A stretch of 64,000 nucleotides of DNA from Methylobacterium jeotgali (GTDB taxonomy: Bacteria > Pseudomonadota > Alphaproteobacteria > Rhizobiales > Beijerinckiaceae): the NCBI RefSeq assembly GCF_022179345.1, contig NZ_BPQR01000056.1, positions 53,758 through 117,757 on the forward strand, written 5' to 3'. A model generated the notes under the pieces. It made no database searches. It was not told the origin of the DNA and saw only the letters and a list, made by a program, of their open reading frames with translations. Each line of letters begins with the position of its first letter. Position 1 is the stretch's first letter. Position numbers and translations under genes: made by a program. Below, one piece after another: positions 17,563 to 27,700 of this stretch.

Positions 17563-17595
17563 GAAAGGGGCCGGGCAAGCCGCCCGGCCCCTTTC
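17563..17595 (-). terminator. Hairpin terminator downstream of the DUF4214 protein gene
   Basis: A perfect 14-pair stem (GAAAGGGGCCGGGC with its complement) and a 5-base loop lie 26 bases after the stop of the DUF4214 gene. It separates that gene from the methyltransferase-glycosyltransferase operon. The T-run is short. Confidence 0.7.
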
Positions 17596-17620
17596 CGATC
17601 CGATCGAGACCTCAGAGGTC

Positions 17621-19345
17621 TCAGGTGTGATCGATGACGTGGATCGACTCGGCGTTGTGGGCAGTCGCCTCGACGCTGCGGGCGAACTGGACCGCCACGT
17701 CGGCGCGGCTGGTGCCGGAGGCGAGCGCCGACTCCCAGACGGTGCGGCCCGCGGCCTCGGCGTCGCGGCCGAGCATGTTGTTGTAGAGCAGATCCACGAA
17801 CTGGCTGTTGGTCAGGCCACCCGAATGGGCGCCCTGGAACTCGGCCGCGTTGAGGAAGCTGTTGGCGATCGTCGACAGGCTCTGGCCGTCGTCGTGACGG
17901 TCCCACCAGGTCTGGAGGCCGGCGGAGTCGGCGTCGCGGCCGAGCAGGCCGTCGTAGAGGCGGGCGATGACCGCCTCGTCCTCGGTGGAGGCGAGGATGA
18001 GGGCGCCGTCGCCGAACTGCACGAACTCGGCACCGGTGATGCTCGTGGTCGAGCCGGTCGTCGGGCTGAAGATCATCACGTGGTCGCCGTCGATGCTCGA
18101 CAGGAAGTCCGACCGGTTGCCGGCGAAGTTGACCACGTCGAAGCCGCCGCCGGCCGACACCGTCTGCACGCCGCTCGGGGTGATGTCGAAGGTCTGGGGC
18201 GTCGGGTCGGCCGCGCCGGCGCGGATGGTCGCCGGCGACAGGAAGACGGGGGCGTTGACGTCGACCGCCGCCTCGCGGGAGCCTGCGACGGCCGCGAGCA
18301 CGTCGGCGCGCGACAGGGTGCCGTTGGCGAGACCGCCGCCCCAGGTGGCGAGGCCGGCCGCGTCCGGCGCCCGCTCGAGGAGGTTCTGGTAGAGGTTGTT
18401 CAGGAAGACCGTGTTGCTGACATTCGCGCCGAGACCGTTGGCGATGGCCTCGGCGGAGGCCAGGAAGCCCGCGGCGACCTGCGAGACGGTCTGACCGGCG
18501 TTGAGCTGGTCGATCCAGACGTGGAAGCCGTCAGCATCGGCGGAGCGGTTGGCGATGCCCTCGTACATGCGGGCGACGGTGGCCTCGGCCTGGGTGCCGG
18601 CGATGACCACCGAGTGATCGGTGAAGTTGAGGATGTTGGTGTGGGCGATCGAGGCGTTGAGGCCGCTCGCGTTCGTCAGCGTGGCGATGCCGCTCGTCGC
18701 GTCGAGGTTGAAGGTGTAGCCGGTCGAGGCGCCGTTGACGTTCACGGCGTTGAAGCCACCGTGCAGGTCGATCTGGTAGCGGCCGTTGCCGAGGGTCACG
18801 CTGTCGTCGCCGCCGGCGCCGAGCACGGTCGCGCGGGGCGACACCGTGAGGTCGACGAAGAGATTGGTGTTGCCGGGATCGACCACGGTGTCGCCGGTGC
18901 CCGCCTTCACCGAGGCGTTGCCGCCGTTGTAGAAGCCGAGGTTCGCGTTGCCGGCACCGCCCGAGTAGTAGACGTTGCCGCTATTGGTGAAGCCGAGCGT
19001 GTTCTGGCCGTCACTGCCGGCGATCACGTAGTTGCCGGTGGCGTTGTTGCCGTCTAGGAGGCCGTTGACGTTGCCGTTTCCGGCGAGGTTCAGGACGACC
19101 GACCCGCCGGCGCCGGAGACGTTGCCGTTGCCTTGCGTGGTGTCGATGTTGGCGAAGAAGGTCGTCGTGCGCTCACCGGTGTCGGCGTTCGAGACCGTGG
19201 TCGTCTGCTGACCGCCGCTGCTTTGACCGGACGTATCCTTCGCGAACTCGTCGGCAAGGGCCTTCGCAAAAGCTGAATCATTCGGCTTCGTCGCCGCGAC
19301 GTTTGTTTGCGTCTGCGTTGAGTTCTGACTGTAGATATCGGCCAT
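17621..19345 (-). CDS. Surface or secreted protein with two DUF4214 domains
   Basis: A 574-residue acidic protein, rich in Gly, Asn and Thr and almost free of Cys. The first ~60 residues are polar and there is no Sec signal. A beta-rich Gly/Asn repeat region (NGNVSGAGGSVV, NLGFYNGGNASV) covers about 70-240. Two DUF4214 helical domains lie at about 248-360 and 451-555, each with paired sequences such as RMYEGIANRSADADGFHVW and RLYDGLLGRDADSAGLQTWW. DUF4214 proteins are commonly exported by type I secretion and are found in S-layer or adhesin-like proteins. No exporter is adjacent. It lies 36 bases after the hypothetical gene upstream. Confidence 0.8.
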   Translation of the reverse strand: MADIYSQNSTQTQTNVAATKPNDSAFAKALADEFAKDTSGQSSGGQQTTTVSNADTGERTTTFFANIDTTQGNGNVSGAGGSVVLNLAGNGNVNGLLDGNNATGNYVIAGSDGQNTLGFTNSGNVYYSGGAGNANLGFYNGGNASVKAGTGDTVVDPGNTNLFVDLTVSPRATVLGAGGDDSVTLGNGRYQIDLHGGFNAVNVNGASTGYTFNLDATSGIATLTNASGLNASIAHTNILNFTDHSVVIAGTQAEATVARMYEGIANRSADADGFHVWIDQLNAGQTVSQVAAGFLASAEAIANGLGANVSNTVFLNNLYQNLLERAPDAAGLATWGGGLANGTLSRADVLAAVAGSREAAVDVNAPVFLSPATIRAGAADPTPQTFDITPSGVQTVSAGGGFDVVNFAGNRSDFLSSIDGDHVMIFSPTTGSTTSITGAEFVQFGDGALILASTEDEAVIARLYDGLLGRDADSAGLQTWWDRHDDGQSLSTIANSFLNAAEFQGAHSGGLTNSQFVDLLYNNMLGRDAEAAGRTVWESALASGTSRADVAVQFARSVEATAHNAESIHVIDHT

Positions 19346-19381
19346 CGGTGTGACTCCTCGAAGATGTTATTTTTATTTGTG

Positions 19382-20326
19382 TTATGCGGACGCGACTGAG
19401 CGGGGAGCCCGGAAGATCCGGGCCGGCTTGCGGCGCGCCGTCTCCTGCGGGGGAGCGGCGGCGATATGGGGGGAGGCCGGCGGCCGCTGGGGCTTCGCAC
19501 CGACCTCGGAAAGCTGCAGGCGCAGGGCGACGAGGAACTCCCGTCCGGTGGGGCCGCGCAGATCGACGGGCGCAAGCGCCGGCCCGAAGCGGGTCCCGTC
19601 GCTGAACACCGCCTCGACGATCAGGGCGAAGCCGTCGGCCTGCTCGCCGATGAGGCGGAAGGCGACGCCGTTGATCGCCCGCGCCTGCATACGCGTGCCG
19701 ACGAACTCGCCGACCACGCCGTCGGGCATACGACCGAGGCCGAGCAGGGCGCAGCCGTAGGAGATGTCGACCTCGGCGGGCCGGCGCGGCCACTGCACCG
19801 AGAAGCCCTCGATCCGGAAGCTGCCGTTGGGATCCCCGAGCCATTCGCCAGGACCCGCGAACAAGTCGCCGCGGCGCTCGACATGGCCGGCGATGCGCAG
19901 GGGGATCAGGCGGCTGTCGGCCTCCGCCCTGGCGATCGGCGCGATCGAGGCGGCCGAGATCGACGGAGGCGAGATCGGCTGGGGCGCCGCGAGCGCCGGC
20001 GCCGACTTGGTCGGGGCAGCGCCTTCGCCGTCGAGCCGGTCGATCTGAAGGGTGACGGCCTCCGGGCGGTCCGCACCCTCGCCGAGGGTGGTGAGCAGCA
20101 GCGTCGCGTCGCGCTCGGCTGAGATCACGCAGAGGTCGCCGGGCCGCCGCAGCAGTCCCTCGGTCGCGCCGGGGCCGAAGACGAGGCGGACATGCGCCGC
20201 GCAATCGGGGTCGGCGGAGACCACGACCCGCGGGGACTCACCCGTGACTGATGTCGCGACGTAGCGCAGCGCGAAAAGACCGCGCGCGACAGGCATCGCT
20301 CGCGCGGTTACCTGACCGCGCGCCAT
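19382..20326 (-). CDS. Hypothetical protein, co-directional with the DUF4214 gene
   Basis: I do not recognise this protein. It has 314 residues from the ATG giving MARGQVTARAMP; a GTG at 20341 adds five residues. It has no signal peptide or membrane segment. A middle stretch (about 95-135) is Ala/Pro/Ser-rich and looks like a linker. The second half has beta-type sequence (LIPLRIAGHVERRGDLF, VDISYGCALLGLGRMP), and the end is basic and proline-rich. The gene runs into the DUF4214 gene after 36 bases and is divergent from two sapC genes, suggesting a role in the same surface-layer process (inference). Confidence 0.6.
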   Translation of the reverse strand: MARGQVTARAMPVARGLFALRYVATSVTGESPRVVVSADPDCAAHVRLVFGPGATEGLLRRPGDLCVISAERDATLLLTTLGEGADRPEAVTLQIDRLDGEGAAPTKSAPALAAPQPISPPSISAASIAPIARAEADSRLIPLRIAGHVERRGDLFAGPGEWLGDPNGSFRIEGFSVQWPRRPAEVDISYGCALLGLGRMPDGVVGEFVGTRMQARAINGVAFRLIGEQADGFALIVEAVFSDGTRFGPALAPVDLRGPTGREFLVALRLQLSEVGAKPQRPPASPHIAAAPPQETARRKPARIFRAPRSVASA

Positions 20327-20364
20327 CCCGACGCTGCTCACCTCTGAAAACCCCCTGCTGCCAG

Positions 20365-20378
20365 ACCGGTTAACCGGT
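20365..20378. promoter_or_regulatory. Perfect 14-bp palindrome in the divergent sapC/DUF4214 promoter region
   Basis: ACCGGTTAACCGGT is its own reverse complement. It sits 39 bases upstream of the hypothetical gene's ATG and 220 bases upstream of the first sapC start, in an AT-richer stretch with several GTTAA/TTAAC elements. It could be an operator for a dimeric repressor or activator. No regulator is assigned. Confidence 0.4.
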
Positions 20379-20597
20379 TCTTAACAGGGGACATCTAATT
20401 CAGGATGCGCCGCACTGCGTCAAGAGCAATTTCGCGCCACGTTAGCGCTTTGTTAGGCCTGTCCCTGGGGGAACACTGAAAATCGTAAATTTGCGCGCAG
20501 GGGCGCCAGCGTGCTCCCGCCGCAACACTTCAATGTGTTAATTTCGTGCCTGCACCTCGACTCCGCTGCGGTGCGCGTTACACGGTGGGCATTTGGA

Positions 20598-21314
20598 ATG
20601 TATCAGTCCATCGCGCCTTTGAAGCAGGGCGAGGACTACGCGTTATTCGAGACGCTCGAGTATGCGAGTCTAGGCAATGCGCTAGTCGTTCCCGTCGCAT
20701 CCATCGAAGCAAACGCCCTCGCACATCATTATCCGATCGTCTGGAGACGTGTCGGAGACGACTACGAGCTCGTCGCTTTCATCTCTCTTAGCGTTCCTCA
20801 TCTTGAGTCGTTTCGACGCGAGCTCGAATCTGGCATGCCAAGGCCGCTGCTCGTGGAGGCCTATCCTCTCGCACTTGCGTTCCCGGATTCGGAGGACGGC
20901 CGCAGCGTCGTGATGATCGACGAGGTCCCGAGGCCGGCGGACGCGCTCGCCAGCCCCGTCTTCCTGAGAGGCGGCGCATTGTCGGCGCCGGCCTCGCGCC
21001 GCATGGGCGCGCTGCGGGTTTTCGGCAGCGACATCGGCCGCACCCGGGCCTTCACCCGCACCCTCGCCGCGGCGGGCCTGCTCGCCGATTGGCCCCTGCG
21101 GCTGCGAATCGGCGGCGACGGCGTGGAGATCGACGGGCTCTGCGTGCTGGTCCAGGAGGAGGCGCAGCGGGCGGCGCTGCCGGCCGCCATCGCCGAGTAC
21201 GGCTTCGCGCTCGCCGAGTTCGTGACGCTGCACGACCTCTCGCTCTTCAACATGCAGCGCCTCGTGGACCGGTTCCGGGCCGAGCGTGTCGCGGCGGGAG
21301 GAGCCGCGTCATGA
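20598..21314 (+). CDS. SapC-family protein, first copy
   Basis: A 238-residue protein of the SapC family, named after the Campylobacter fetus S-layer export locus. Family features are the N-terminal NALVVPVASIEANALAHHYP, followed by IVWRRVGDDYELVAFISL, and the C-terminal part ending HDLSLFNMQRLVDRFRAER. The start MYQSIAPLKQ was chosen by family pattern; an upstream in-frame start would add 29 residues. The first ~90 codons use TTA, CTA and other rare codons, unlike the rest of the gene. The stop overlaps the second sapC start (ATGA). Biochemical function is not established for the family. Confidence 0.8.
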   Translation: MYQSIAPLKQGEDYALFETLEYASLGNALVVPVASIEANALAHHYPIVWRRVGDDYELVAFISLSVPHLESFRRELESGMPRPLLVEAYPLALAFPDSEDGRSVVMIDEVPRPADALASPVFLRGGALSAPASRRMGALRVFGSDIGRTRAFTRTLAAAGLLADWPLRLRIGGDGVEIDGLCVLVQEEAQRAALPAAIAEYGFALAEFVTLHDLSLFNMQRLVDRFRAERVAAGGAAS

Positions 21315-22120
21315 CGCTCCCCCGCGTCGCCCTCAGCCCCGCGCGGCTGCGCAACCTGCACTGGACCTTCGCCACGAGCTTCGGCTTCGCACGCAGCCGG
21401 CTGACCGTCCCCCTGATCCACACCGAGGTGCTGCGCGTCGCCCGCGACTTTCCCGTCGCCCTGGAGCGGGACGAGGACGGGGCCTGGCAGCCGGTCGCCT
21501 ATCTCGGCGACGCCGCGGGGACGGCGAACCGCTTCGTCGCCGAGGACGGGAGCTGGACCGCCGCCTACGTGCCGTTCTGGCTGCGGGTCTATCCCTTCGT
21601 GCGCGAGGGCAACTCGTTCAGCGTCGCCCTCGACCCGGCCTTCGTCGGCATCGGCGGCGAGTATCCCTTCGAGGCGGAGGCGAGCGACGGCAGCCGCCTC
21701 AGCGGGCCGGCCGAGAACGTCGCCGCCCAGCTCGGCCGCGCCGAGGCGGCCCGCGCCCGGCTGGAGGCGGCCGGCGCCGCGCTGGTCGAGGGCGGGATCG
21801 CCCGGCCGCGCGCCGAGGACGGCGCGTCGTCCGCCATCCGCACCCCGGCGGGGCTCGCCTTCGTGGCGGCCGGCGCCCCGGCGGAGGTGATGGGCCCGCG
21901 GATCGGCGCGTGGCTGGCGCGGGACGTCAAGATCGTGGAGCTCGCCGTGGCGGCCGCCTTCTCCAGCGCGCACATGCCGCGCGCCGCGCCGGCCGCGGTG
22001 ACGCTCGATCCGGCACCGAGGCCGGCGGGCAAGCCGAAACCTGTCGCCCCTCTCTACGTCCCCAATCCCGTGGCCACCGATCTCGACTGGCTCGACACGG
22101 ACGAGAAGGTGGTCTTCTAG
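21311..22120 (+). CDS. SapC-family protein, second copy
   Basis: A 269-residue paralogue of the preceding gene. SapC-like segments are LIHTEVLRVARDFPVALERD, AYVPFWLRVYPFV and FPFEAEASDG-type sequence. The middle shows a helix-rich Ala/Glu stretch, and the last 40 residues are Pro-rich and end in an acidic tail (DWLDTDEKVVF). The ATG overlaps the previous stop, so the two are probably made together and may act as a pair. The downstream neighbour, 28 bases away on the same strand, is a glycosyltransferase-DUF115 fusion, linking SapC proteins to surface glycosylation. Confidence 0.8.
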   Translation: MTLPRVALSPARLRNLHWTFATSFGFARSRLTVPLIHTEVLRVARDFPVALERDEDGAWQPVAYLGDAAGTANRFVAEDGSWTAAYVPFWLRVYPFVREGNSFSVALDPAFVGIGGEYPFEAEASDGSRLSGPAENVAAQLGRAEAARARLEAAGAALVEGGIARPRAEDGASSAIRTPAGLAFVAAGAPAEVMGPRIGAWLARDVKIVELAVAAAFSSAHMPRAAPAAVTLDPAPRPAGKPKPVAPLYVPNPVATDLDWLDTDEKVVF

Positions 22121-22148
22121 ATCAGCGCGCTGGATTGAGAGCCGCCGC

Positions 22149-24716
22149 ATGACGCCGCGCATCGTCTACATCACCCCGAACGCGGTGCTGCCGGCCAATC
22201 GCGGCGGGCGGCTGCGCTCGCACCATCTCTGGCGGGCGCTCTCGGCGCTGGGCGAGGTCCACACCCTCGTCGTCGGCGACACGCCGCCCGCCGTGCAGCG
22301 GGCGCAGCTGCGCCGTTCGCGCACGCGCATCCTGCCCCGCCGGCGCTACCAAGCGGCCCGCCTCGCCGAGGCGCTCGCCGCGGGCAAGCCCTTCGCGGAG
22401 CCGGGGCTGTGGGAGGTCACGGGCGCCGGCAGCCTGCCCGCCGAGGTCGAGGCGGAGCTCGCCGGGGCCGACGCCCTGGTGCGCCACTGCCTGAACGCCG
22501 GCCGCATCGAGCGCATCCTCGACCGGGTGCGGGCGCTGGCGCCGAACCTCGTCGTGCTCTGCGACACGGCGATGGGCGTGCTCGCCCCGGAGATCCGCGC
22601 CCTCGGCATCCCCGTGGTCTGCGGGCCGCACAACCATGACAGCTCCCTCTACGCCTCGATGGCTCTCGCGACGCCGGACCCGGCCGTCGCCCGCTGGAAC
22701 ACGGCGGCGGGCGCCGCCTTCGACGAGGCGGAGCGCTTCATGGCACCCCATGTCGACCAGCTCTGGGTCTGCTCGGAAGGCGACCGGCGGCGCTTCTCGG
22801 ATCTCGTGCCGGCCGCGCTCATCCGTGTCGTGCCGAACGTCTGGGACGTCGGACCGCCGAGCCCGCTGCCCGAGAGCCGCGACCTCGTGTTCGTCGGCCA
22901 GGGCGGCTACTACCCGAACGAGGACGCAGGCTTACGCCTCGTCGCCATCTCCCGCCGCCTCGACGCGCTCGGCGTCTCCCACCGCCTTCGCCTCGTCGGC
23001 CGGGCGGCGGCGAGCGTGCGCCTCGCGGCAGCCGGCGCGCCCTCCGTCGAGGTGCTCGGCGAGGTTCCCGCCGTCGAGCCGATCATGGACGAGGCCGCCC
23101 TCGTGCCGATCGCCCTGACGCTCGGGGGCGGCACCCGCCTGAAGATCCTCGAGGCCATGGCCGCCGGCCGGCCGGTGCTGACGACGCCGATCGGCATCGA
23201 GGGGATCGAGGCCGAGGACGGGGTCCACGCCCTGATCGAGCCCGATCTCGACGCCTTTCCCGAGCGGATCGCTGGGCTTCTCGCCGACCGCGGGGCGGCG
23301 CAGGCCCTGGCGCTGCGCGGCCACGCCCTCGTCGCCGAGCGCTACTCGCGCGAGGCGCTGCTCGGGATCGTGCGCGGCTGCCTCGCCGATCTCGGCCTGT
23401 CGGGCAGGCCGGAGCCGGCGATCCTCGGGCACAATCTCGGGGCCGAGGTGCGGGACGAGGAGATCACCTTCAACCCGGACACGCGCCTGCTGCTCTGGCG
23501 CTTCGAGACGCGGCTCGCCGCCGGAATCGCGGCGCTCTCCGCCGTGCTCGACTTCGGCACCGAATCCGAGGTCCCGAACGCCTTCGCGACCCTGCGGGAG
23601 CGGCCGAAGGGCTTCGTCCTCGTGGAGTGCGCCTGCGTCCTGCCGGCGGAGGTACCGCCCTTCGCCGCGGCGCTCGTCCTCTCCGCCTGGGGGGCCGAGG
23701 TGCTGCGCCACCGGCCGCCGCCGGACATCCCGCAGGAGAACGCGGGCCTCCTCACGCTGGAGCGGACCGGCGAGGGTCTGCGGGCGACCGGCTGGGCGCG
23801 CGGCCCGGCGCGGGTGCAGGCGGCCGGAGACGAGCCCGCTCCGGTCCGTCCCGACGCGCGGGGCGGCTTCGAGATCGTGCTGTCCGGGCCCGGCGGCGGC
23901 CCGATCGCGGTGATGCCCGAGAGCGGGACCGGGCAGAGCTTCACGCAGGCATCGGGCTGGCTGGAGCCGCGCCGGCCCTCGTCGCTGCGCATGATGCGCC
24001 TCGCCGACCGCCACCGGGGCGAGACCGCCTGGCTCATCGGCAACGGCCCGAGCGTGCGCATCGAGGACCTCGAGGCGTTGCAGGGCCGGCTGACCTTCGG
24101 CTTCAATCGCCTCTACCTCGCCTACGGGCAGACCGCGTTCCGGCCGACCTACACGGTCACGGGCGACGCCCAGATGATCGAGGATTTCGGCCAGGAGATC
24201 GTCGACCGGGCCGGCGGCACGGTCTTCGTCGTTCACGATCATCCGCCCGACATCCTCGGCGACTACGTGTTCGTGCGGATGCTGCCGATCTTCCCGCCCC
24301 TGTTCTCCCTGGCGCCGGAGGAGGTCGTCTCGCCGGGCGGCTCCTCGCTCTACATGGCCATGCAGATCGCCTACCGGATGGGCGTGCGGCGGTTCTTCGT
24401 CTACGGCGCCGACTTCCGTTTCACCTTCGACCGGGCCCGCTCCCGCGACCGCTTCCGCATCGCCACCGGCGACGGCAACCACTTCATCCCCGGCTACCGG
24501 TCGGGCCGGGCCTGGTGCCCGCCGAGCCTCAAGGACATCGGCGCCGGCTTCCTCGCGGCGCGGCGGATGATGGAGCGGGAGGGGGGCTTCGTGCGCAACG
24601 CCAGCCGGGGCGGCGCACTGGAGATGTTCGAGCGCACGCCCTTCGAGGCGGCGCTCGCCGAGAGCGCGGCCCCGGCCGCATCCGGCCCGGTCTGGAAGGC
24701 GGGGGCGTGGCGGTGA
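22149..24716 (+). CDS. Glycosyltransferase fused to a DUF115/Maf-like domain
   Basis: An 855-residue two-part protein. Residues 1-415 form a GT-B glycosyltransferase: IVYITPNAVLPANRGGRLRS at the start, DLVFVGQGGYYPNEDAGLR in the middle and GTRLKILEAMAAGRPVLTTP as the GT4 donor site. Residues ~420-600 are a beta-rich linker. Residues ~612-800 match the DUF115/6-hydroxymethylpterin-pyrophosphokinase-like fold used by Maf flagellin glycosyltransferases (TAWLIGNGPSVRIEDLEAL, FGFNRLYLAYGQTAFRPTY, GGSSLYMAMQIAYRMGVRRF, VYGADF). The stop overlaps the next gene (GTGA). Together these suggest protein or surface glycan modification, possibly with a nonulosonic acid. Confidence 0.82.
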   Translation: MTPRIVYITPNAVLPANRGGRLRSHHLWRALSALGEVHTLVVGDTPPAVQRAQLRRSRTRILPRRRYQAARLAEALAAGKPFAEPGLWEVTGAGSLPAEVEAELAGADALVRHCLNAGRIERILDRVRALAPNLVVLCDTAMGVLAPEIRALGIPVVCGPHNHDSSLYASMALATPDPAVARWNTAAGAAFDEAERFMAPHVDQLWVCSEGDRRRFSDLVPAALIRVVPNVWDVGPPSPLPESRDLVFVGQGGYYPNEDAGLRLVAISRRLDALGVSHRLRLVGRAAASVRLAAAGAPSVEVLGEVPAVEPIMDEAALVPIALTLGGGTRLKILEAMAAGRPVLTTPIGIEGIEAEDGVHALIEPDLDAFPERIAGLLADRGAAQALALRGHALVAERYSREALLGIVRGCLADLGLSGRPEPAILGHNLGAEVRDEEITFNPDTRLLLWRFETRLAAGIAALSAVLDFGTESEVPNAFATLRERPKGFVLVECACVLPAEVPPFAAALVLSAWGAEVLRHRPPPDIPQENAGLLTLERTGEGLRATGWARGPARVQAAGDEPAPVRPDARGGFEIVLSGPGGGPIAVMPESGTGQSFTQASGWLEPRRPSSLRMMRLADRHRGETAWLIGNGPSVRIEDLEALQGRLTFGFNRLYLAYGQTAFRPTYTVTGDAQMIEDFGQEIVDRAGGTVFVVHDHPPDILGDYVFVRMLPIFPPLFSLAPEEVVSPGGSSLYMAMQIAYRMGVRRFFVYGADFRFTFDRARSRDRFRIATGDGNHFIPGYRSGRAWCPPSLKDIGAGFLAARRMMEREGGFVRNASRGGALEMFERTPFEAALAESAAPAASGPVWKAGAWR

Positions 24717-27700
24717 GGCGGGGAGAGACGGGCGTGCGGGGCCTGCGCGTCGCGGTCGTCGGCACCAACGATCCGCGCAACTACTCGGGCGGCCGCTACC
24801 ATGGCCTGATGATCGCCTACGCCGTTGCCGCAGCGGGAGGCGAGGCGCATGTCGTCACCGACCACGTGCCGGGCTTCGCCGCCGACTGCGAGCCGCTGGC
24901 GCCCGGCGCCGTCACGTTCCACCGCACCGCGGATTTCGTCGCGGACCTGCCGGAGGGCCCCTTCGACTGGGCCGTCGTGGTGCCGACCGGCGTGTTCCTG
25001 CCGGGCTTCTACGAGGCCTGCCTCGACTTCGCCGGCCATGCGGGCGCCCGCGTCGCGCTGATCAATTTCGAGTCGGCGAACTGGTTCAACGCGCTGGCCC
25101 CCGAGCCCCGCGATCCGCGCCTCTGGGACGGCTGGCGCCGCCTCGTGGCGGAGGGCGGGCTCGTCCTGTCGAGCGCGCGTGAGTCCCACGCCTTCGCCCG
25201 CGACTTCTACGCGGCGCGTCCCGGCGCGCGGCTGCGCTTCGAGGTCTGGTCGCCGCCAGTGAATGCGGCGGCCGCCCTTGCCGCCGACGGCACGGCGAAG
25301 GACGGCAGCCTGCTCGCCTTCGTACGCCCGCAGGACGGGCACAAGGGCTCGGGCAGCCTCACCGAGATCGCGCCCGCGTGCCTCGCCGGGCGCACCCTGC
25401 GCATCGTCTCCGGCCGCGACCTGCCGGAGCCCTTCGAGACGGCGCTCCGCACCCATTGCGAAGGAGCCGGCGGCCGGCTCGAGGTGCTGCTGCGCATCTC
25501 GGACGCGGACAAGTTCCGCCTGATGACCGCCGCGCAGGCCGTGCTGTTCCCCTCCCGCTTCGAGGGCTTCGGCTACCCGCCGGTGGAGGCCGCCTTCGCG
25601 GGCACCGAGTCGGTCGCCTTCGACCTGCCCGTCGTCCGCGAGACCGTGGGCGGCATCGCGCATCTCGCGCCGGTCGGCGACATGGCGGCGTTCTCGCGGG
25701 CGCTCGCCGAGGCTCTGGACCGGCCCGAGCGGCGCGCCGCGCTGCGGGCGGCGGTCGCCCCCTTCGCCGACTTCGGACCCGCCGCCGAGCGCCTCGCCGA
25801 CATCCTGCTGCGCAGCGCCGACGCCGTCGCCCCCCGCGGCGCCCGCCCCTTCAGCGCTGCGCTCGGCCCCTTCGACCGCGCGACGCCCCATCCGCCGGAG
25901 AGCGTCGACCGCACCGCCGCCCTGCCGCCGCTCCCGAGCCTCGTCACCGCGGCGCGCCGAACGACGGGCGGCGACATCGCGGTGAGCGTCGCCCTGCCCC
26001 TCGACACCCCCGTGACGCATGCCGAGGCGGTCGACGCCCACGGCGTGACCCTGCCGGTCGCCTGGACGAGCGAGGGCAGCGGCCCGTTCGCGACGGTCGC
26101 CTTCCACGTCGCGGCGCCCGCGAGCGCTCTCGGGGAGCGGCTGCGCATCACCCATGGCGGGCCCGGCGGCGCCGCGCGCGACCCGATCGAGATCGAGCTG
26201 CGGCGCGTCGAGGAGCGCGCCGAGCGCCGGGTGCTCTGCGGCATCAGCGAGGACCGCATCGTCGAGGGACGCCACCGCATCCGCGGCTGGATCCTCGCGG
26301 CGAGGCGCCTGCGCACGCTGCTTCTCTCGAACGACGGGCGGCGCTGGCACGCCGCGCCGGTCGAGGGCACCCGCCGCGACATCTTCGAGAAGTATCCCGG
26401 CTATCCGACGCCCCGCTGCCAGTTCGTGTTCGACCTGCCCGGCGACTTCGCCCCCGATCCTGGCAGCGCCCGCCTCGTCGCCGTCGGCGAGGACGGGGCC
26501 GTCGAGTTCCTCGCCGGATGGCTGCCCGCGCCCCGCTCCCTGTTCGGCGACGCGCCCTCTCCGGCGCCCGCCGAGGAGAAGGCGGCCCCCGCCCCGCCGC
26601 TCTCGGCGCGGGGCCGCTTCGGCCTGCTCGACGTCTCCGACGGGAGCTGGCACCGGGGCGTCGCCCGGACCGGCTCGGTGGAGCGCCCCGGCGCCATCCT
26701 CGTCGCCCGGCCCACCGACGGTCCGGGCTTCCTGCCCGGCATGGCGGTGCTCGGCGCCTCCGGCACCGCGCGGCGGATCACCGGCGTGGAGCGCGCGCCC
26801 GGCGGCGTTGCCCTCGTCCTCGACGGCGCGCTCGACGCCCATCTCGACGGGGCGCCCGCCGAGGTCGAGATCCTGCCCCAGGCCGAGGCGGGCGGCGGGC
26901 CCGGCCGCTTCAGCCTGATCGGCTGGACCGACGAGAACTGGTGGCGCGGGGTCTGGAACCGCCCCGATCCGCGCCGCCGCCGGGGCTTCTTCCTGAAGAC
27001 GCGGACCGTCGAGAGCCTGCGCCTCGCGCCGGGCACGCTGCTGCGCTTCCCCGCCAGCGGCCTGCGCCGGATCGCCGAGACCGCCACCTCCGGCGCCGAC
27101 ACCCGCATCTGGCTCGACGGCGAGATCCGGCCGTTGGAGGACGGCGCGCCCGGCGAGGTCGCGGTGCTCGCCGCGGCCCCCCATGGCGGTGGCGGCCTCG
27201 CCCTGAGCCGCGCCCGCCACGAGGCCGGATGGCCGGACGGCATCCTGGAGCGCGACACGGACGCGGCGCGGCGCGGCACCATGGTGCTGGTCTCGGCCGA
27301 CGAAGAGGCGGCCAAGCGCCTCGGGCGGGGCACGGCCCTCTCCTTCGCGAGCGGCGCGACCGCCCGCATCCTCGGCCTCTCGCGGGCGGAGGACGGCATC
27401 GAGATCACCCTCGACACCGCCCTCGATCCGGCCGTGGGCGCGGAGACGGGCGAGGTGCGCATCCTCGACGGGGTCGACCTGCTGCGCCACCGCCCGGCCC
27501 GCCTCCACGCCCCCGACCCCGGCACCAGCCCCCGCGACCCGCTCCACGACCGGCTGGTGCGCGACGCCCGGCGCCGTGGGCGCGTGCTTCCCCCGGCCGA
27601 GCGCCCCGCGTCCGGAGGCCGGCCGCGCATCCTGTTCCTGACCCTCGTCCCCCCGGCGCCGGCCAACCAGGGCAACCGGGTGGTGACGCGCAACCTCGTG

